Source of the DNA: Oscillibacter sp.
GTDB taxonomy: Bacteria; Bacillota; Clostridia; Oscillospirales; Oscillospiraceae
Reading direction: 5' to 3'
Assembly: GCA_017380995.1 (NCBI GenBank)
Contig: JAFOCY010000156.1
Coordinates: 1-15,820, forward strand
DNA: 15,820 nucleotides
Positions 14,791 through 15,820 of the stretch are shown here, piece after piece. A program made the translations under genes and the position numbers. The notes under the pieces were generated by a model. That model was given only the letters and a program-made list of their open reading frames with translations. It was not told the origin of the DNA and made no database searches. Every line of letters begins with the position of its first letter. The first letter of the stretch is position 1.

Positions 14791-15729
14791 ATGACCCTTC
14801 GTCACATTGAAATTTTTGCTACTGTCTGCCGGGAGGGCGGGTCCATCACCCGGGCGGCCAACCGCCTGCACATCTCCCAGCCCACCGTCAGCGTGGCCAT
14901 TCAGGAGATGGAGGCCCACTACGGCAACAAGCTTTTTGACCGTCTTTCCAACCGCCTCTACATCACCCCCTTCGGCAAGAGTATCTATGACCAGGCGCTG
15001 CGCCTTTTGAACCTGTATGACGGTATGCTGGGCGCCGAACAGTCTTTGAACGTGATCCGGGTAGGCACCGGCACTGCCATCGGCAAACAGCTGATGCCCG
15101 CCATCGTCCGCAGCTTTACCAATCTTCACCCCGACATCCAGTTCCGCATTTTCGTCAGCGAATCCACCCGCTCCTACCACATGGTCATGGAAAATGAACT
15201 GGATTTCGTCATCGCCGAAACGGTAGACGATATTCCCGGCCTTTCCCACCGGGTCATTCAGCAGTATCCCATCGTAGGGATCTGTCACAGGGATCATCCT
15301 CTGGCCTCCAAAGAGGTGGTCACCGCCCAGGACCTGGCAAAAGAGAACCTCCTCCTGCGAAACAGCGGTTCCTCCACCCGCTACACCGTAGATACCTACT
15401 TTTCCCAGCACAGTCTGAACGTCACGCCCATGTGGGAGAGCTACTCTGTCCAGACCCTGCTCAACGCTGCCAAGGAGGGCATCGGCGTCACCTTCCTCTC
15501 TCTGGACCATATTCTGGTCAATCCCTGTCCGGAGCTGGTGGTCCTGAACATTCCGGACCTTCACGGAATGCGCTATGTCAACCTCTGCTTCCACAAGGAC
15601 AAGTTTTTCACCCCACCCATGGAAGAATTTCTGGAGCACTTCGAGCGCTGCACCCGGCAAATGATGGATGAGGGCCGCGCCCTCTATACCAAGGTCAACC
15701 CTGACCTCCCCCCGTCCATTTTCACTTAA
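14791..15729 (+). CDS. LysR-family transcriptional regulator
   Basis: A 312-residue LysR-type regulator. The N-terminal winged helix-turn-helix is clear (SITRAANRLHISQPTVSVAI, residues 18-37, then LFDRLSNRLYITPFGK), followed by a linker helix and the two-lobed effector domain starting at VIRVGTGTAIG. Start 14791 (MTLRHIEIF) is chosen over the in-frame codon at 14749 because GGGAGGA precedes it and because the HTH begins directly. It is divergent from the transporter operon, separated by 253 bp that contain both promoters and dyads, the standard layout for a LysR activator of its neighbour. The co-inducer is unknown and could be the transported substrate or a product of it. Confidence 0.93.
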   Translation: MTLRHIEIFATVCREGGSITRAANRLHISQPTVSVAIQEMEAHYGNKLFDRLSNRLYITPFGKSIYDQALRLLNLYDGMLGAEQSLNVIRVGTGTAIGKQLMPAIVRSFTNLHPDIQFRIFVSESTRSYHMVMENELDFVIAETVDDIPGLSHRVIQQYPIVGICHRDHPLASKEVVTAQDLAKENLLLRNSGSSTRYTVDTYFSQHSLNVTPMWESYSVQTLLNAAKEGIGVTFLSLDHILVNPCPELVVLNIPDLHGMRYVNLCFHKDKFFTPPMEEFLEHFERCTRQMMDEGRALYTKVNPDLPPSIFT

Positions 15730-15736
15730 AACAGAA

Positions 15737-15775
15737 AAAAGAACGGCTTCCCTCTCGGAAAGCCGTTCTTTTATT
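15737..15775 (+). terminator. Intrinsic terminator of the LysR gene
   Basis: A 13-bp stem pairs AAGAACGGCTT with AAGCCGTTCTT (15737-15749 with 15760-15772), with a 10-base loop and a TTTTATTAT tail, beginning 8 bp after the stop codon. Confidence 0.88.
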
Positions 15776-15820
15776 ATCTTCTCCGGTAACACAGCAGGAA
15801 AATCTCCTGCAAACGGGGGA

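Noticed and set aside
15794..15810. GCAGGA-N5-TCCTGC inverted repeat near the right edge
   Set aside because: Short arms and no T tract; its context lies beyond the window, so no role can be assigned.
1..15820. CRISPR arrays, tRNA or rRNA genes, insertion sequences, phage genes
   Set aside because: No repeated spacer pattern, cloverleaf, transposase or integrase sequence was noticed; gene density and composition look uniform.

Overview
The window looks like a chromosomal segment of a GC-rich, Gram-positive anaerobe of the class Clostridia, probably an Oscillospiraceae-type gut bacterium. This is inferred from strong AGGAGG-type ribosome binding sites, an N-terminal lipobox on the binding protein, a Cys-type sulfatase, a LamB/YcsF protein and a zinc-ribbon membrane protein of a type I associate with Clostridia. 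The species cannot be fixed from the sequence. No RNA genes, insertion sequences or CRISPR arrays were seen.

Region 1 (1-4930, minus strand) is a sensory and catabolic module. A sodium:solute symporter, a membrane histidine kinase and an NtrC-family sigma54 activator lie in one overlapping operon behind a sigmaA-like promoter. Downstream on the same strand is pxpA (5-oxoprolinase subunit A, LamB/YcsF), cut by the window edge. The gap before pxpA holds a full match to the sigma54 -24/-12 consensus and, about 150 bp upstream of the predicted transcription start, a perfect 17-bp-arm palindrome. The likely circuit is symporter/kinase sensing, then the activator, then a sigma54 promoter driving pxpA and whatever follows it.

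Region 2 (5029-7130, plus strand) holds two overlapping genes, an HxxxDG acyltransferase and a six-segment zinc-ribbon membrane protein, behind a near-consensus promoter. They end at a bidirectional terminator shared with the convergent nicotinamidase-like gene (7128-7643, minus), which has a perfect-consensus promoter of its own.

Region 3 (7728-15780) is a complete substrate-uptake operon. From 14537 down to 7791 on the minus strand it encodes a NitT/TauT-type binding lipoprotein, two different permeases, two different ATPases, a BadF/BadG-type (GlcNAc-kinase-like) kinase starting at a non-ATG codon, and a cytoplasmic Cys-type sulfatase. A LysR regulator is divergent from it, and the intergenic region carries TAT-rich dyads at the expected -66 position. 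The most economical reading is import of an intact sulfate ester, possibly a sulfated amino sugar, followed by desulfation and phosphorylation inside the cell. The two ATPases carry complementary motif defects that predict one catalytic and one degenerate nucleotide site.
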